Positions 11,052 to 21,153 of a stretch of 64,000 nucleotides of DNA are shown one piece after another (within the stretch, counting starts at the first letter, position 1; each line of letters opens with the position of its first letter). Location: contig NZ_JBCFBA010000004.1 in the NCBI RefSeq assembly GCF_038562415.1, positions 168,420 to 232,419 on the forward strand. Direction: 5' to 3'. The translations under genes and the position numbers were made by a program. The notes below the pieces were generated by a model. That model ran no database searches, was not told the origin of the DNA, and saw nothing but the letters and a program-made list of their open reading frames with translations. This DNA comes from Solidesulfovibrio sp. Lineage in GTDB: Bacteria > Desulfobacterota > Desulfovibrionia > Desulfovibrionales > Desulfovibrionaceae.

Positions 11052-11186
11052 GCGCGCCTCCTGGTGCTGTCCGGCGGACGCCTTTGCCTTGCCGCGGCGT
11101 CGTCCATCCTGACCTCGATACGCGCCCCGGCCCACGGTGTACAGCCTCGCGCCGGCCTTGGCCGAAACCATGGCCGGGCGATCCCT

Positions 11187-12092
11187 CTACCCCGCCGGCG
11201 CGGCGAACAGCGCGGCGGCGGCGGCATAGCCCCCGTCCCCCGGCGACAGGGACTTGCCCCGCACGGCCCTGTCGAGCAGCGCCTCGAAGGCCTGGGCCAG
11301 CCCCTGGCCCTCGGCCGGCGCCTGCTTGACGACGCAGGCCTCGTAGCGGTCCGGCTCGGCGGTCAGTTCGAGATTGCCGGCCAGCCCGTGCAGCTTGAGA
11401 AAAAAGGGATTGCGGCGGCGCAGCAAGATGGAATCCATGGGATTGGGACCTATCAGGTAGCCGAGGACCTGAAAGTCATCCGAGCGGTACTGGACATGCA
11501 GGGCGTTGTTCCAGCGAAAGAGCGTCCCGGAGATTTCCACGGGGATGCCGTCGATGACGATGACGGCATCCACGCTCATCCCGACTTCCGCCTGTATCAC
11601 CGCCTGGACCACACCGTTGTACAGGACATCCGAGGCGCATCGTTTGTAATACAGCGCGTAGACGCCGCACAGCAGCTGATAGAGCGGATAATTGGCCGCC
11701 ACGCCGTTGTGCTCCCGGACATGGCGGCTGGCCTGGCGGTCGAGCAGGCTGGCCTCCAGGGCGGCGGCGGGCGAGAAGCGATGCTTGTTTTTCAGGATCT
11801 CGCAGGAAAACGTGGCCGAGTACGGGCCGATGGCGGTATCGGCGAACAGGTCGGCCGGAACCTGGAAAAAGCCGGCGTAGCGCTCCAGCCGATGGACCGG
11901 GATGCCCGAGCGGATGTCCTCGATGACGGTGTTGATGCTGCGCGGCAACCCGCACTGGGCCCAGCGCGGGTTGACGGCGATATGGTTCGGCCCGACCCGG
12001 GTCCCCCAGCACATGCCCGTCAGCTTGAGGGCCATGTACAATTTGTCGCCCGTGTCCCCGACACGGACGGACTTCGGTCTTCCCTGGGTCAT
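11187..12092 (-). CDS. Unidentified protein with possible HTH-like N-terminus
   Basis: I do not recognise this 301-residue protein. Residues about 45-90 (LPRSINTVIEDIRSG, RLERYAGFFQVPADLF) vaguely resemble the helical region of XRE-type regulators; the rest looks globular with no membrane segment. The ATG at 12092 has GGAAGG suitably placed; a longer start at 12125 lacks spacing for its AGGA. It is transcribed away from the chemoreceptor cluster across a region containing a 21-base inverted repeat, so a regulatory role for the cluster is possible but unproven. Confidence 0.5.
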   Translation of the reverse strand: MTQGRPKSVRVGDTGDKLYMALKLTGMCWGTRVGPNHIAVNPRWAQCGLPRSINTVIEDIRSGIPVHRLERYAGFFQVPADLFADTAIGPYSATFSCEILKNKHRFSPAAALEASLLDRQASRHVREHNGVAANYPLYQLLCGVYALYYKRCASDVLYNGVVQAVIQAEVGMSVDAVIVIDGIPVEISGTLFRWNNALHVQYRSDDFQVLGYLIGPNPMDSILLRRRNPFFLKLHGLAGNLELTAEPDRYEACVVKQAPAEGQGLAQAFEALLDRAVRGKSLSPGDGGYAAAAALFAAPAG

Positions 12093-12224
12093 CGCGCCTT
12101 CCGCCTTGCCGCCTTCCGTTGCCATTCCTGTTAAATTGGTATTTTTTTGGTGTCAATATCCACCATGAAAACCGGCTTGTAAGCTTGGCGGCATTCTTTT
12201 AGCCTGACTCGAAAGCGGTTCCGA

Positions 12225-12245
12225 CGAGCCGGCCCGGCCGGCTCG
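12225..12245. promoter_or_regulatory. 21-base inverted repeat between divergent genes
   Basis: CGAGCCGGCC and GGCCGGCTCG flank a single C, a near-perfect palindrome 138 bases before the first chemoreceptor gene. There is no T-run, so an operator is more likely than a terminator, but chance is possible in such GC-rich DNA. Confidence 0.3.
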
Positions 12246-12383
12246 CGATCCGCAAACCGTAAGGAACCTTTTCCACCCCTTCCCGTACCGTCCGGCACAT
12301 CCCCATCCCCAGCCCATTTCATAGCCCAACGCGCGCCGCGCAAGGTCTCATATAGCGTCGCCAGGCAACCACCGGAGGCTCCC

Positions 12384-14714
12384 ATGCGTAAACCAGGCAT
12401 CAACGCGGCTTTGACGTTCGCCGTCGTTGCGTCCCTTTTCATCGGCATAACCGTGCTCATCGCCTACACGACCACCTCGACCTTCCGCATATCCATCGCC
12501 CTCCAGGAGGAGGCCCTGGGCAAAACCGCCGACGGCACGGCCAAGATCCTCGACCTGTTCCTCAACACCGTCAGTGACGAGGCGGAGCACCTGGCCAACC
12601 TGCCCATCGCCCTGGAGGCGGCCCTGGGCGCCCCGGACCGCGCCAGGGAAATGCTCAAGCGCTATGTCGACATCTCCGACAACCTCTACCTGGCCGCCGT
12701 CATCGACGCCGACGGCAAGCCCGTGGCCGGCGCCACCAAGGGGGGCGACGCCTTCACGGACTCCTACGCCGACAGGGGCTATTTCAAGGAGATCATGGCC
12801 GGGAAAAAAGCCATGGTGACCCGCAACATCTTCAAGGGCAAGACCTCGGGCGTGCTGGTCTTCGTGGTGGCCCACGCCATCGTGGACAGCTCGGGCAAGA
12901 CGCGCGGCATGGTCATCCTGTGCCCGAAGTGGGAGGAGTTCACCCGGAAGTTCATCGACCCGGTAACCTTCGGCCAGACCGGCTACGGCTACATGCTGGA
13001 CGCCGAGGGCCGGGTCATCGCCCATGCCAAGGACAAATCCATACTCCTGGCCAAGCCGGCCGACACCACCATCTCGCAACGGGCCCTGGCGCTTCGAAAC
13101 GGCGTCATGAACTACGACTACAAGGGCGAAGGGAAGTACATGGCCGTGGCCGAGGTGCCGCTGACGGGCTGGCTGGTGTGCATGACCGCCTCGGCCTCCG
13201 AGATGTCGGCCCTGGCCGCCGGGCAGCGCAACGTGCTCGTGGGCCTGGGCCTGGCCGTCCTGGCGGTGGTGGCGGGCATCATCGTGGTGTTCAACCGCCT
13301 GGTGGTGCTGGCCCCCCTGCGGGCGCTGATGACGTTTACGGACAAGGTGGCCGCCGGCGACCTCAAGGCCGAACTGGCCGGCCGCTTCCGCTTCGAGCTG
13401 GCCGCCCTGGCCGGCAACCTGCGGGCCATGGTCGCCGAGCTCAAAAACAAGCTCGGCTTCGCCCAGGGCGTCATGAACGGCATCCCGGCGCCCTGCGGCA
13501 TCGTCGGCCCGGATTGCACCATGCTCTGGGCCAACGGGCATATCTGCCGGCTTTTGGAAAAGCCCGGCGCGCCCGAAAGCTACGTCGGCCAGCCCTCGGG
13601 GCTGTTCTTTCTCAACGACGCGTCCAAGGAGACCTGCTCCGACCGGGCCCTCAAGGAGCGCAACCAGGGCCACAACGAGAGCACCTACGTGACGCCCTCG
13701 GGCAAGACCCTGTACGTCAGCGTCATCAGCACGCCCTTCCACGACATGGACGGCACCATGCTCGGCGCCATCTCCTTCTGGACCGACCAGACGGAGTCGC
13801 GCCAGCAGCAGGCCCGCATCGAAGCGCAAAACGCGCTCATGACCGACACCGCCGCCCAGGCCGCCGGCGCTTCCGACCGCATGGCCGCGGCCTCCCAGCA
13901 GCTCTCGGCCCAGATCGAGCAGGCCAACCAGGGCGCCCAGGAACAAAACAACCGCGTCCAGGACACCGTCGCCGCCGTGGAGGAGATGAACGCCACCATC
14001 CTGGAGGTGGCCCGAAACGCCGGCGACACGGCCACCGCCGCCCAATCCGCCCGGGACAAGGCCCGGGAAGGCGCCGACCTCGTGGTCCGGGTGGTCGAGG
14101 CGGTGGCGACCGTGCGCCAGGCCACCGGCCAACTCAAGGACAACATGCGCGACCTGGGGCAGCAGGCCCAGGGCATCGGCGCCGTGCTGGGCGTGATCTC
14201 CGACATCGCCGACCAGACCAACCTGCTGGCCCTTAACGCCGCCATCGAGGCGGCAAGGGCCGGCGAGGCCGGGCGCGGCTTCGCCGTGGTGGCCGACGAG
14301 GTGCGCAAACTCGCCGAAAAGACCATGCACGCCACCAAGGAGGTCGGCCAGGCCATCACCGGCATCCAGCAGGGCACGGCCGAAACCGAGCGCATGATGG
14401 ACCAGGCGGCCGACGCCGTGGACCGGGCCACCGGCCTGGCCGAACGCTCGGGCGGGGCGCTTTCCGAGATCGTCTCCGTGGTCGAGACGGCCGGGGACCA
14501 GGTCCGGGCCATCGCCACGGCCGCCGAACAGCAGTCCGCCACCTCCGAGGAGATCAACCGCTCCATCGAATCCATCAGCCACATCGCCTCCCAGACCGCC
14601 GAGGCCATGGGGCAATCGTCCCGGGCCGTGGCCGAACTGGCCGAACTGGCCCGGAACCTGACCGCCCTGGTGGCCGAGATCCAGGGCGGCGGCCAGGCGG
14701 CCCTTTCGGCATAA
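12384..14714 (+). CDS. Methyl-accepting chemotaxis protein 1 (dCache-HAMP-PAS-MCP)
   Basis: Inner-membrane chemoreceptor of 776 residues. In order: membrane helix about 10-30, a periplasmic dCache-like sensor with [13 protein letters not shown], second membrane helix about 282-304, HAMP, a cytoplasmic PAS domain (about 355-465, starting [13 protein letters not shown]) and the signalling hairpin to the end, with core [20 protein letters not shown]. There is no C-terminal NWETF-type tail for CheR. The start has CGGAGG upstream. It is first of three paralogues in tandem; its signalling region shares 184 identical bases with the second. The ligand is unknown. Confidence 0.93.
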   Translation: MRKPGINAALTFAVVASLFIGITVLIAYTTTSTFRISIALQEEALGKTADGTAKILDLFLNTVSDEAEHLANLPIALEAALGAPDRAREMLKRYVDISDNLYLAAVIDADGKPVAGATKGGDAFTDSYADRGYFKEIMAGKKAMVTRNIFKGKTSGVLVFVVAHAIVDSSGKTRGMVILCPKWEEFTRKFIDPVTFGQTGYGYMLDAEGRVIAHAKDKSILLAKPADTTISQRALALRNGVMNYDYKGEGKYMAVAEVPLTGWLVCMTASASEMSALAAGQRNVLVGLGLAVLAVVAGIIVVFNRLVVLAPLRALMTFTDKVAAGDLKAELAGRFRFELAALAGNLRAMVAELKNKLGFAQGVMNGIPAPCGIVGPDCTMLWANGHICRLLEKPGAPESYVGQPSGLFFLNDASKETCSDRALKERNQGHNESTYVTPSGKTLYVSVISTPFHDMDGTMLGAISFWTDQTESRQQQARIEAQNALMTDTAAQAAGASDRMAAASQQLSAQIEQANQGAQEQNNRVQDTVAAVEEMNATILEVARNAGDTATAAQSARDKAREGADLVVRVVEAVATVRQATGQLKDNMRDLGQQAQGIGAVLGVISDIADQTNLLALNAAIEAARAGEAGRGFAVVADEVRKLAEKTMHATKEVGQAITGIQQGTAETERMMDQAADAVDRATGLAERSGGALSEIVSVVETAGDQVRAIATAAEQQSATSEEINRSIESISHIASQTAEAMGQSSRAVAELAELARNLTALVAEIQGGGQAALSA
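14153..14336 (+). repeat. 184-bp block identical to 16755-16938
   Basis: This part of the signalling domain of chemoreceptor 1 is identical base for base, synonymous sites included, to 16755-16938 in chemoreceptor 2. It suggests recent duplication or gene conversion. Confidence 0.9.
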
Positions 14715-14743
14715 CGTCGTCATGAGGCGCCGGACCGGCCGGC

Positions 14744-14775
14744 GCGGGGGCCGCGGGAAAGGACCGCGGCCCCGC
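14744..14775 (+). terminator. GC-rich hairpin after chemoreceptor 1
   Basis: The arms 14744-14756 and 14764-14775 pair over about 12 bp with one bulged G. No T-run follows, so termination is uncertain; it may only protect the 3' end. Confidence 0.3.
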
Positions 14776-14982
14776 CCCTCCCCGGTGGCTCCCGGCCGGC
14801 CGGGCTCCCCGTCCTCACCGCCCCGCCGAGGCGTCGGTTTTTTTTTGCCATTGCTCTCGGGGCCACCTTTCGGCTACCCTGGAGCGAGCGTCGCGTGACG
14901 TCCTTTTCGCCGGCGACGACGCTCCCCGGATGCGGCTTGCCGTCCCGGACGCCGGCCGACCCTCTGCCGCCGGGAGGAAACC

Positions 14983-17316
14983 ATGGCGAAAGCTGGCGTC
15001 AACACCGTACTCACGCTGCTCGTGGCCGCGTTGGTGCTTGTCCCCGTTCTGGTCCTGGTCGCCTACGTTTCCACCTCCTCGTACGAGATGGCCGCCGACC
15101 TCCAGGAGTCCTCGCTGCTCCAACTGGCCAAGGGCGCCGGCAAGACCCTCGAACTCTACCTCGACGACGCCGGCGACGTGGCCAGGGCCCTGGCCACCCA
15201 GGAGGCGGTGGTCGCCGGGCTCTCCGGCGACCGGCAGCGCATCGACGCGCGCTTTCGCGACTACATCCAAAGCTACAAGCAGTATTGGGCCATCTTCGCC
15301 TTCGACCTGTCCGGCAAGATCGTGGCCGGCTACAACGCCAACCAGGAAGACATGCGCGGCGGCAGCCGGGCCGACCGCGACTACGTCAAGGGGGTGCTGG
15401 CCGGCAAGGACATGGTCTTCACCGAGCAGGTGCTCTCGGCCCGCAGCGGCGACATCCTCATCTTCGTGGTCGCCAAGGCCGTGCGCGACGCCTCGGGCAA
15501 GCTCATCGGCGGCGTGGCCGTGTGCCCCAAGTGGAACGTCTTCACCAAGGACTTCATCGACCCGTTGCGTTTCGGCCGGAAGGGCTACGCCTTCATGCTC
15601 GACGCCTCGGGCACGGTCATCGCCCACGGCACGGACAAGAACCTGCTGCTCAAAAGCCTAGCCGACATGGACTTCATCCGGAAGGCCCTGGCCCTCAAGG
15701 AGGGCGCCATGGCCTACGACTGGCAGGGCGAGCGCAAGTACATGGCCCTGGCCCGGGTGCCGACCACGGGCTGGCTGGTGTGCATGACCGCCAACGAATC
15801 CGAGATGACCGCCCTGGCCAGGAGGCAGCGCTCCTTCGTTTTCCTGATCGGCGGCCTGGCCGTTATCCTGGCCGTGGCCGGCATCGCCCTGGCCAACCGC
15901 GCCCTGGTGCTTTCGCCCCTGGCCCGGGTGGAGGCCTATGTGGCCCGGGTCGCCTCGGGCGACCTGCGCGCCGGCCTGTCCGGGCGCTTCCGTTTCGAAC
16001 TGGCCACGCTTTCGGCCAACCTGCAACGCATGGTCGGGGAACTCAAGACCCGGCTGGGATTCGCCCAGGGGGTCCTCAACGGCATCCCGGCCCCCTGCGC
16101 CGTGGTCGGCCCGGACGGCCGCATCCTGTGGGTCAACCCCCAGGTCCTTTCGCTGCTGGACATCGAGGCCACGCCGGAAAGCGCCAAGGGCCAGAACACC
16201 GGCCAGCTCTTCTACGGCGACCCCAACCGGGAGACCCTGTCCCAAAAGACCATCGCCACGCGCCAGGGCATTTCCGCGGACATCGACTTCCCCACCCGAA
16301 GCGGCAGGACCCTGCACCTGCACGTGGACAGCACGCCTTTTTACGACATGGACGGCGCCCTGCTCGGCTGCCTGGTCTTCTGGAACGACCTGACCGCCAT
16401 CGTCGCCCAGAAAAACCGCATCGAGGCCCAAAACACGCTCATCGCCGCCACCGCCGCCCGGGCCTCGGACACCGCCCACCGTATGGCCACGGCCTCCCAG
16501 GAGCTTTCGTCCCTGATCGACCAGGGCAACCAGGGCGCCCAGGAGCAAAACGGCCGCGTCCAGGACACCGTCACCGCCGTGGAACAGATGAACGCCACCA
16601 TCCTGGAAGTGGCCCGAAACGCCGGCGACACGGCCACCGCCGCCCAGGCCGCCCGGGACAAGGCCCGGGAAGGCGCCGCCCTGGTGACCGAGGTCGCCCG
16701 GGCCGTGGACGGCGTGCGCCAGGCCGCCGCCCGGCTCAAGGACAAGATGCGGGGCCTGGGGCAGCAGGCCCAGGGCATCGGCGCCGTGCTGGGCGTGATC
16801 TCCGACATCGCCGACCAGACCAACCTGCTGGCCCTTAACGCCGCCATCGAGGCGGCAAGGGCCGGCGAGGCCGGGCGCGGCTTCGCCGTGGTGGCCGACG
16901 AGGTGCGCAAACTCGCCGAAAAGACCATGCACGCCACCCAAGAGGTCGGCCAGGCCATCACCGGCATCCAGCAGGGCACGGCCGAAACCGAACGCATGAT
17001 GGACCAGGCCGCCGACGCCGTGGACCGGGCCACCGGCCTGGCCGAACGCTCGGGCGGGGAACTCTCCGAGATCGTCTCCGTGGTCGAGACGGCCGGGGAC
17101 CAGGTCCGGGCCATCGCCACGGCCGCCGAGCAGCAGTCCGCCACCTCCGAGGAGATCAACCGCTCCATCGAATCCATCAGCAGCATCGCCTCGCAGACCG
17201 CCCAGGCCATGGACCGCTCGTCCCGGGCCGTGACCGAACTGGCCGAACTGGCCCGGAGCCTGAACGCCCTGGTGGCCGACATCCAGGGCGGCGGCCAGGC
17301 GGCCCTTTCGGCCTAG
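14983..17316 (+). CDS. Methyl-accepting chemotaxis protein 2 (dCache-HAMP-PAS-MCP)
   Basis: A 777-residue paralogue of the preceding receptor with the same layout: N-terminal helix ([20 protein letters not shown]), a dCache-like sensor with [17 protein letters not shown], second helix near residue 285, HAMP, a PAS domain beginning [13 protein letters not shown], and the MCP hairpin. The sensor and PAS domains have diverged from its neighbours while the signalling core is nearly identical to receptor 1. The start follows GGGAGGAAA. It likely senses a different ligand through the same kinase array. No CheR-binding tail is present. Confidence 0.93.
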   Translation: MAKAGVNTVLTLLVAALVLVPVLVLVAYVSTSSYEMAADLQESSLLQLAKGAGKTLELYLDDAGDVARALATQEAVVAGLSGDRQRIDARFRDYIQSYKQYWAIFAFDLSGKIVAGYNANQEDMRGGSRADRDYVKGVLAGKDMVFTEQVLSARSGDILIFVVAKAVRDASGKLIGGVAVCPKWNVFTKDFIDPLRFGRKGYAFMLDASGTVIAHGTDKNLLLKSLADMDFIRKALALKEGAMAYDWQGERKYMALARVPTTGWLVCMTANESEMTALARRQRSFVFLIGGLAVILAVAGIALANRALVLSPLARVEAYVARVASGDLRAGLSGRFRFELATLSANLQRMVGELKTRLGFAQGVLNGIPAPCAVVGPDGRILWVNPQVLSLLDIEATPESAKGQNTGQLFYGDPNRETLSQKTIATRQGISADIDFPTRSGRTLHLHVDSTPFYDMDGALLGCLVFWNDLTAIVAQKNRIEAQNTLIAATAARASDTAHRMATASQELSSLIDQGNQGAQEQNGRVQDTVTAVEQMNATILEVARNAGDTATAAQAARDKAREGAALVTEVARAVDGVRQAAARLKDKMRGLGQQAQGIGAVLGVISDIADQTNLLALNAAIEAARAGEAGRGFAVVADEVRKLAEKTMHATQEVGQAITGIQQGTAETERMMDQAADAVDRATGLAERSGGELSEIVSVVETAGDQVRAIATAAEQQSATSEEINRSIESISSIASQTAQAMDRSSRAVTELAELARSLNALVADIQGGGQAALSA
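16755..16938 (+). repeat. 184-bp block identical to 14153-14336
   Basis: Second member of the identical pair in the chemoreceptor signalling domains. The third receptor differs here at several synonymous positions. Confidence 0.9.
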
Positions 17317-17523
17317 CCGGGCCTGGGGCCCCTCCGGCGGCGGCGCGGTCCGGTAGCCCCGGGTCGCCCGCCGCCGGGACTTGCCATTTCCCTCCTTTGC
17401 CACTATGGATCGCGGCCGTCGTGTGACTTTTTTCACGCAATGATGGTGCGACCCCTGCCGCTTTTCGTGATGCCCCGCGCCTTGGCGGTCCGCTCCCCAC
17501 CATCCCAAGTCAAGGAGCCTTGC

Positions 17524-19860
17524 ATGCGCAAAGCCGGCATCAACACCGTGTTGGCCATTTCCGTCACCCTGTCCGTCCTGGCCGGTATCGCCGTCCTGGT
17601 CACCGCGGTCTCCCGCTCGACCCTGGCCCTCAACGAGGAACTGCGCGGCGAAGCCCTGGCCGAATCCGCCCGGTCCGCGGCCAACGCCGCCTCCATGTAC
17701 CTGCGCAACACCGCCCAGGTCGTCGATTCCCTGGCCGCCCAGGCCGCCATCACGGAAGCCTTCGCCGGCTCCCCGGACCGGGCCCGGGAGCGGCTCAAAA
17801 ACTACGTGCAGGGCTTCAAGGACTACTTTTCCTTTTTCCTGTTCGACGCCACCGGCAAGATCATCGCCGGCTACAACGCCAACGGCCAGGACCTGACCGG
17901 CGGCGACCGGGCCGACCGCGATTACGTGCGGGCCATCCTCGACGGCAAGGACCTCGTCTACAGCCGCTCGGTCATGCGGGCCACCTCCGGCGACGCGCTC
18001 ATCTACGTCGTGGCCAAGGCCGTGCGCGGCCCGGACGGCACCGTGCTCGGCGGCGTGGTCGGCTCGCCGCTGCTGAGCGAATTCACGGCCGAAACCATCG
18101 ATGCCGTGCGTTTCGGCAAGCGCGGCTACGCCTTCATGCTCGACGACGACGGCCGGTTCATCGCCCACGGCGCGGACAAGGCCCTGCTGCTCACGGACGC
18201 CTCGGCCGAACCCTTCGTCCGCCAGGCCCTGACCAAGGGCCAGGGCCTGATCGAGTACACCTGGAAGGGCGAGGCCAAGGTCATGGCCGTCAGCCGCATT
18301 GCGGCCACGGGCTGGCTGGTGTGCATGTCGTTTTACGCCGACGAGATGACCGCCCTGGCCCGGCAGCAGCGTTGGATGCTGGTGTGGATCGGCCTGGCCG
18401 TGGCCACGGTCGTGGTCGTGGTCATCACCCTGCTCAACCGTCGCCTGGTGCTGCGCCCCCTGCTCGCCCTCAGCGACTTCACCGGCCGGGTGGCCGCCGG
18501 CGACCTCGGCGCGACGCTCGCGGGCTCCTTCCGGGCGGAACTGGGCGTTTTCGCCGACAGCCTGCGCCACATGGTCGGTGAACTCAAAACCCGCCTGGGC
18601 TTCGCCCAGGGCGTCCTCGACGGCATTCCCACCCCCTGCGGCATCGTCGGGCCGGACTTCACCATGGCCTGGGCCAACGACCAGGTCTGCCGGCTGCTGG
18701 AGAAGACCGGCCCGAGCCAGTCCCATATGGGCCAGCGTTCCGGGGCGTTTTACTACAACGACCCCGGCCGCGAGACCCTGTCGGACAGGGCCATCACCGA
18801 AGGCCGCGCCCTGCAAAACGAAATCGACTACACGACGGTTTCCGGCAAAACCCTGCACGTCTCCGTCCATACCACGCCCTTTTACGACCTCGACGGCAAG
18901 CCCCTGGGCTCCATCTCCTTCTGGACCGACCTGACGGAACTCTACGCGCAAAAACAGCGCATCGAGGCCCAGAACGCGGTCATCACCGCCACGGCGGCCA
19001 GAGCCTCGGCCGTGGCCGATCGGGTGGCCGCCGCCACCGAACAGCTCTCGGCCCAGATCGGGCAGTCGAGCCAGGGCGCCCGGGAACAGAACCACCGCGT
19101 CCAGGAAACCGTCACCGCCGTGGAGGAGATGAACGCCACCATCCTGGAGGTGGCCCGAAACGCCGGCGACACGGCGACCGGCGCCCAGGCCACCGGGGAC
19201 AAGGCCCGGGAAGGCGCCGCCCTGGTGACCGAGGTCGTCGGCGCCGTGGACGGCGTGCGCCAGGCCGCCGGCCAGCTCAAGGACAACATGCGCGACCTGG
19301 GGCGCCAGGCCCAGGGCATCGGCGCGGTGCTGGGCGTCATCTCCGACATCGCCGACCAGACCAACCTGCTGGCCCTTAACGCCGCCATCGAGGCGGCTCG
19401 GGCCGGCGAGGCCGGGCGCGGCTTCGCCGTGGTGGCCGACGAGGTGCGAAAGCTGGCCGAAAAGACCATGCACGCCACCCAGGAGGTCGGCCAGGCCGTC
19501 AGCGGCATCCAGCAGGGCACGGCGGCAACCGAGCGGATGGTGGACCAGGCCGCCGACGCCGTGGACCGGGCCACCGGCCTGGCCCGGCGCTCCGGCGCGG
19601 CGCTTTCCGAGATCGTCTCCGTGGTCGATACGGCCGGGGACCAGATCCGGGCCATCGCCACGGCCGCCGAACAGCAGTCCGCCACCGCCGAGGAGATCAA
19701 CCGCTCCATCGAATCCATCAGCCGGATCGCCTCGGAAACCGCCGAGGCCATGGGCCAGTCGGCCGAGGCCGTGACCGACGTGGCCCGGCAGGCCGAGGCG
19801 CTCACGGGGCTCATGCGCGAACTGGTCGGGGACGGCGGCTCGCCCAAGGCCCTGTCTTGA
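17524..19860 (+). CDS. Methyl-accepting chemotaxis protein 3 (dCache-HAMP-PAS-MCP)
   Basis: Third tandem paralogue, 778 residues from the ATG at 17524, which has AAGGAG upstream (a longer frame from 17440 lacks one). The layout is the same: helix near residues 8-28, dCache-like sensor with [17 protein letters not shown], second helix, HAMP, PAS starting [16 protein letters not shown] hairpin. It is the most diverged of the three in the signalling domain and ends differently ([12 protein letters not shown]). A weak 8-bp hairpin without T-run follows at 19887-19913. Confidence 0.93.
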   Translation: MRKAGINTVLAISVTLSVLAGIAVLVTAVSRSTLALNEELRGEALAESARSAANAASMYLRNTAQVVDSLAAQAAITEAFAGSPDRARERLKNYVQGFKDYFSFFLFDATGKIIAGYNANGQDLTGGDRADRDYVRAILDGKDLVYSRSVMRATSGDALIYVVAKAVRGPDGTVLGGVVGSPLLSEFTAETIDAVRFGKRGYAFMLDDDGRFIAHGADKALLLTDASAEPFVRQALTKGQGLIEYTWKGEAKVMAVSRIAATGWLVCMSFYADEMTALARQQRWMLVWIGLAVATVVVVVITLLNRRLVLRPLLALSDFTGRVAAGDLGATLAGSFRAELGVFADSLRHMVGELKTRLGFAQGVLDGIPTPCGIVGPDFTMAWANDQVCRLLEKTGPSQSHMGQRSGAFYYNDPGRETLSDRAITEGRALQNEIDYTTVSGKTLHVSVHTTPFYDLDGKPLGSISFWTDLTELYAQKQRIEAQNAVITATAARASAVADRVAAATEQLSAQIGQSSQGAREQNHRVQETVTAVEEMNATILEVARNAGDTATGAQATGDKAREGAALVTEVVGAVDGVRQAAGQLKDNMRDLGRQAQGIGAVLGVISDIADQTNLLALNAAIEAARAGEAGRGFAVVADEVRKLAEKTMHATQEVGQAVSGIQQGTAATERMVDQAADAVDRATGLARRSGAALSEIVSVVDTAGDQIRAIATAAEQQSATAEEINRSIESISRIASETAEAMGQSAEAVTDVARQAEALTGLMRELVGDGGSPKALS

Positions 19861-19961
19861 AGCCCCCTGCCGGGCCGAAGAAACAAGCCGCCTGGGACTT
19901 GGTGGCAGGCGGCCCAGAACTGACATGGGAAAGGCGTGTTGGAACTGCAACCTGAAAAATG

Positions 19962-20468
19962 CTAGCCGAGGTAATCCGCAAGGCTTCTATTGATTTTCTT
20001 AGCTACCTCATTGAATCGGAGGGTCAATGACTTGAGTTTCTTTTTCAAATCTTCCTGCTTTCCTGGACTGATGCTGGAAAATTTTGTAAAATCTTCTGTA
20101 TAAAAATTCCGCAACTCCCCAATAAAGGCTGAAACAGAATCGTCATCAACATAATAAACATCAAGGAATTGCATTTTTTCAACAATATCGCTATAGTATT
20201 TATACAGGTTATCGGAGTTTTGATCTCCTTTCACGAATTTTCCGGTTTTGATAATGGCATAAGCGGTGTTCACAAAAGAAGGGAATGTTTCATACAATTG
20301 CTTCATCACGGGGCATGCTACATTGAACAGTAAATTGCTTTGCTCGACATTTCTTTGGGCTTTTCCTTCAAAGCCCTTGAAAACGCCGAGTGTCATAACA
20401 GATACAAACATAGGCGGAACGATTACCATCAGCATCTTTCCAATAAGCTCCTTGAGTTTATCATCCAT
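19962..20468 (-). CDS. Membrane-anchored protein of unknown function, AT-rich island
   Basis: I do not recognise this 168-residue protein. An N-terminal charged stretch (MDDKLKELIGK) is followed by one hydrophobic segment (MLMVIVPPMFVSVMTLGVF, about 12-30) and a helical, Lys-rich soluble part. The start has a strong AAGGAGG. Base composition differs sharply from neighbours: two hand-counted 60-base lines in it are 33% and 40% GC. It lies 11 bases after the secreted-protein gene on the same strand, so the two form an operon, probably acquired by transfer. Confidence 0.7.
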   Translation of the reverse strand: MDDKLKELIGKMLMVIVPPMFVSVMTLGVFKGFEGKAQRNVEQSNLLFNVACPVMKQLYETFPSFVNTAYAIIKTGKFVKGDQNSDNLYKYYSDIVEKMQFLDVYYVDDDSVSAFIGELRNFYTEDFTKFSSISPGKQEDLKKKLKSLTLRFNEVAKKINRSLADYLG

Positions 20469-20479
20469 GGCAAACCTCC

Positions 20480-21070
20480 TTACGGAACAAACTTAAACAT
20501 ATAGATTTTTCCGTTGTACACCAACTTCCACATGCAATTTCGAGAGGGATGAAAAAACTCAGCCGCCTGATGGTTAAACCAAACACCCTCACTGTTCATG
20601 ATAGCGGACTTATAGGCACAAAGATTGTTAGAATAACTAAATCTCTCGATCTCGGCGGAGTATGGGGCTCCCTGGCTCCCATCGAGTACGATGAGAACGG
20701 ATCGGCGCTTCGCATAGGACAACTGGCCGTTAGACACCTTTTCGTTATAGTTGGAAAGTTGCTCGAGAAGTTCTTTGTCGCTCTGGCGACTCAAACTAAT
20801 CTCGACCGGAGGCGTGTTGACATTAGCTGGTGACAATTCATCAACCAACGCATATAATGCTTTGGGCGTTCTAATGGATTCACAACTATCGTAATCGGAA
20901 TTATTCAGGCAAACCTGTCCCCGTTCCACGTAATACAGCGTCAAATGGACACCTTTGGAATCAGCACCTGACGAAACGTCCTGGGCCTGCGCTGCCGCGC
21001 CGGAATTAACGGTTGAAGAAGTTGATAAAATCAGTACAATAACTAAACGTTGGAGGAATTGTTTACCCAT
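20480..21070 (-). CDS. Secreted protein of unknown function, AT-rich island
   Basis: The 196 residues begin with a likely Sec signal peptide (basic MGKQFLQR, hydrophobic LVIVLILS, cleavage near AAAQA). The mature part has four cysteines (QVCLNN, DSCES, NNLCAY, RNCMW) that could form two disulfides, and a core SVLIVLDGS. No family is recognised. A very strong GGAGGGGGG precedes the ATG, and TATAAT lies on the minus strand at 21122-21127. It is first of a two-gene operon; a sampled line is 47% GC. The partner is membrane-anchored, suggesting joint action at the cell envelope. Confidence 0.7.
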   Translation of the reverse strand: MGKQFLQRLVIVLILSTSSTVNSGAAAQAQDVSSGADSKGVHLTLYYVERGQVCLNNSDYDSCESIRTPKALYALVDELSPANVNTPPVEISLSRQSDKELLEQLSNYNEKVSNGQLSYAKRRSVLIVLDGSQGAPYSAEIERFSYSNNLCAYKSAIMNSEGVWFNHQAAEFFHPSRNCMWKLVYNGKIYMFKFVP

Positions 21071-21153
21071 ACCCCCCTCCTTGAATTCCTTTTTTTAAAG
21101 TTTATACGTATTCTTAATATGATTATAGAAAATCAGCAAGAGGAAAACGAAAC

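Noticed and set aside
15658..19950. Very long minus-strand ORF (1430 codons) opposite the chemoreceptors, and similar ones opposite or beside uvrA, MCP1 and fdhA
   Set aside because: They run antisense or out of frame to clear family genes, have low-complexity Gly/Arg/Pro/His composition typical of GC-rich shadow frames, and lack family motifs or ribosome sites.
20266..20833. Plus-strand ORFs inside the AT-rich island (20266-20496 and 20549-20833)
   Set aside because: They are antisense to the two minus-strand genes, which have strong ribosome sites, a signal peptide and a membrane segment; the plus ORFs have none.
19930..21130. Prophage or IS remnant as source of the AT-rich island
   Set aside because: No integrase, transposase, terminal inverted repeats or target duplications are visible at the edges.
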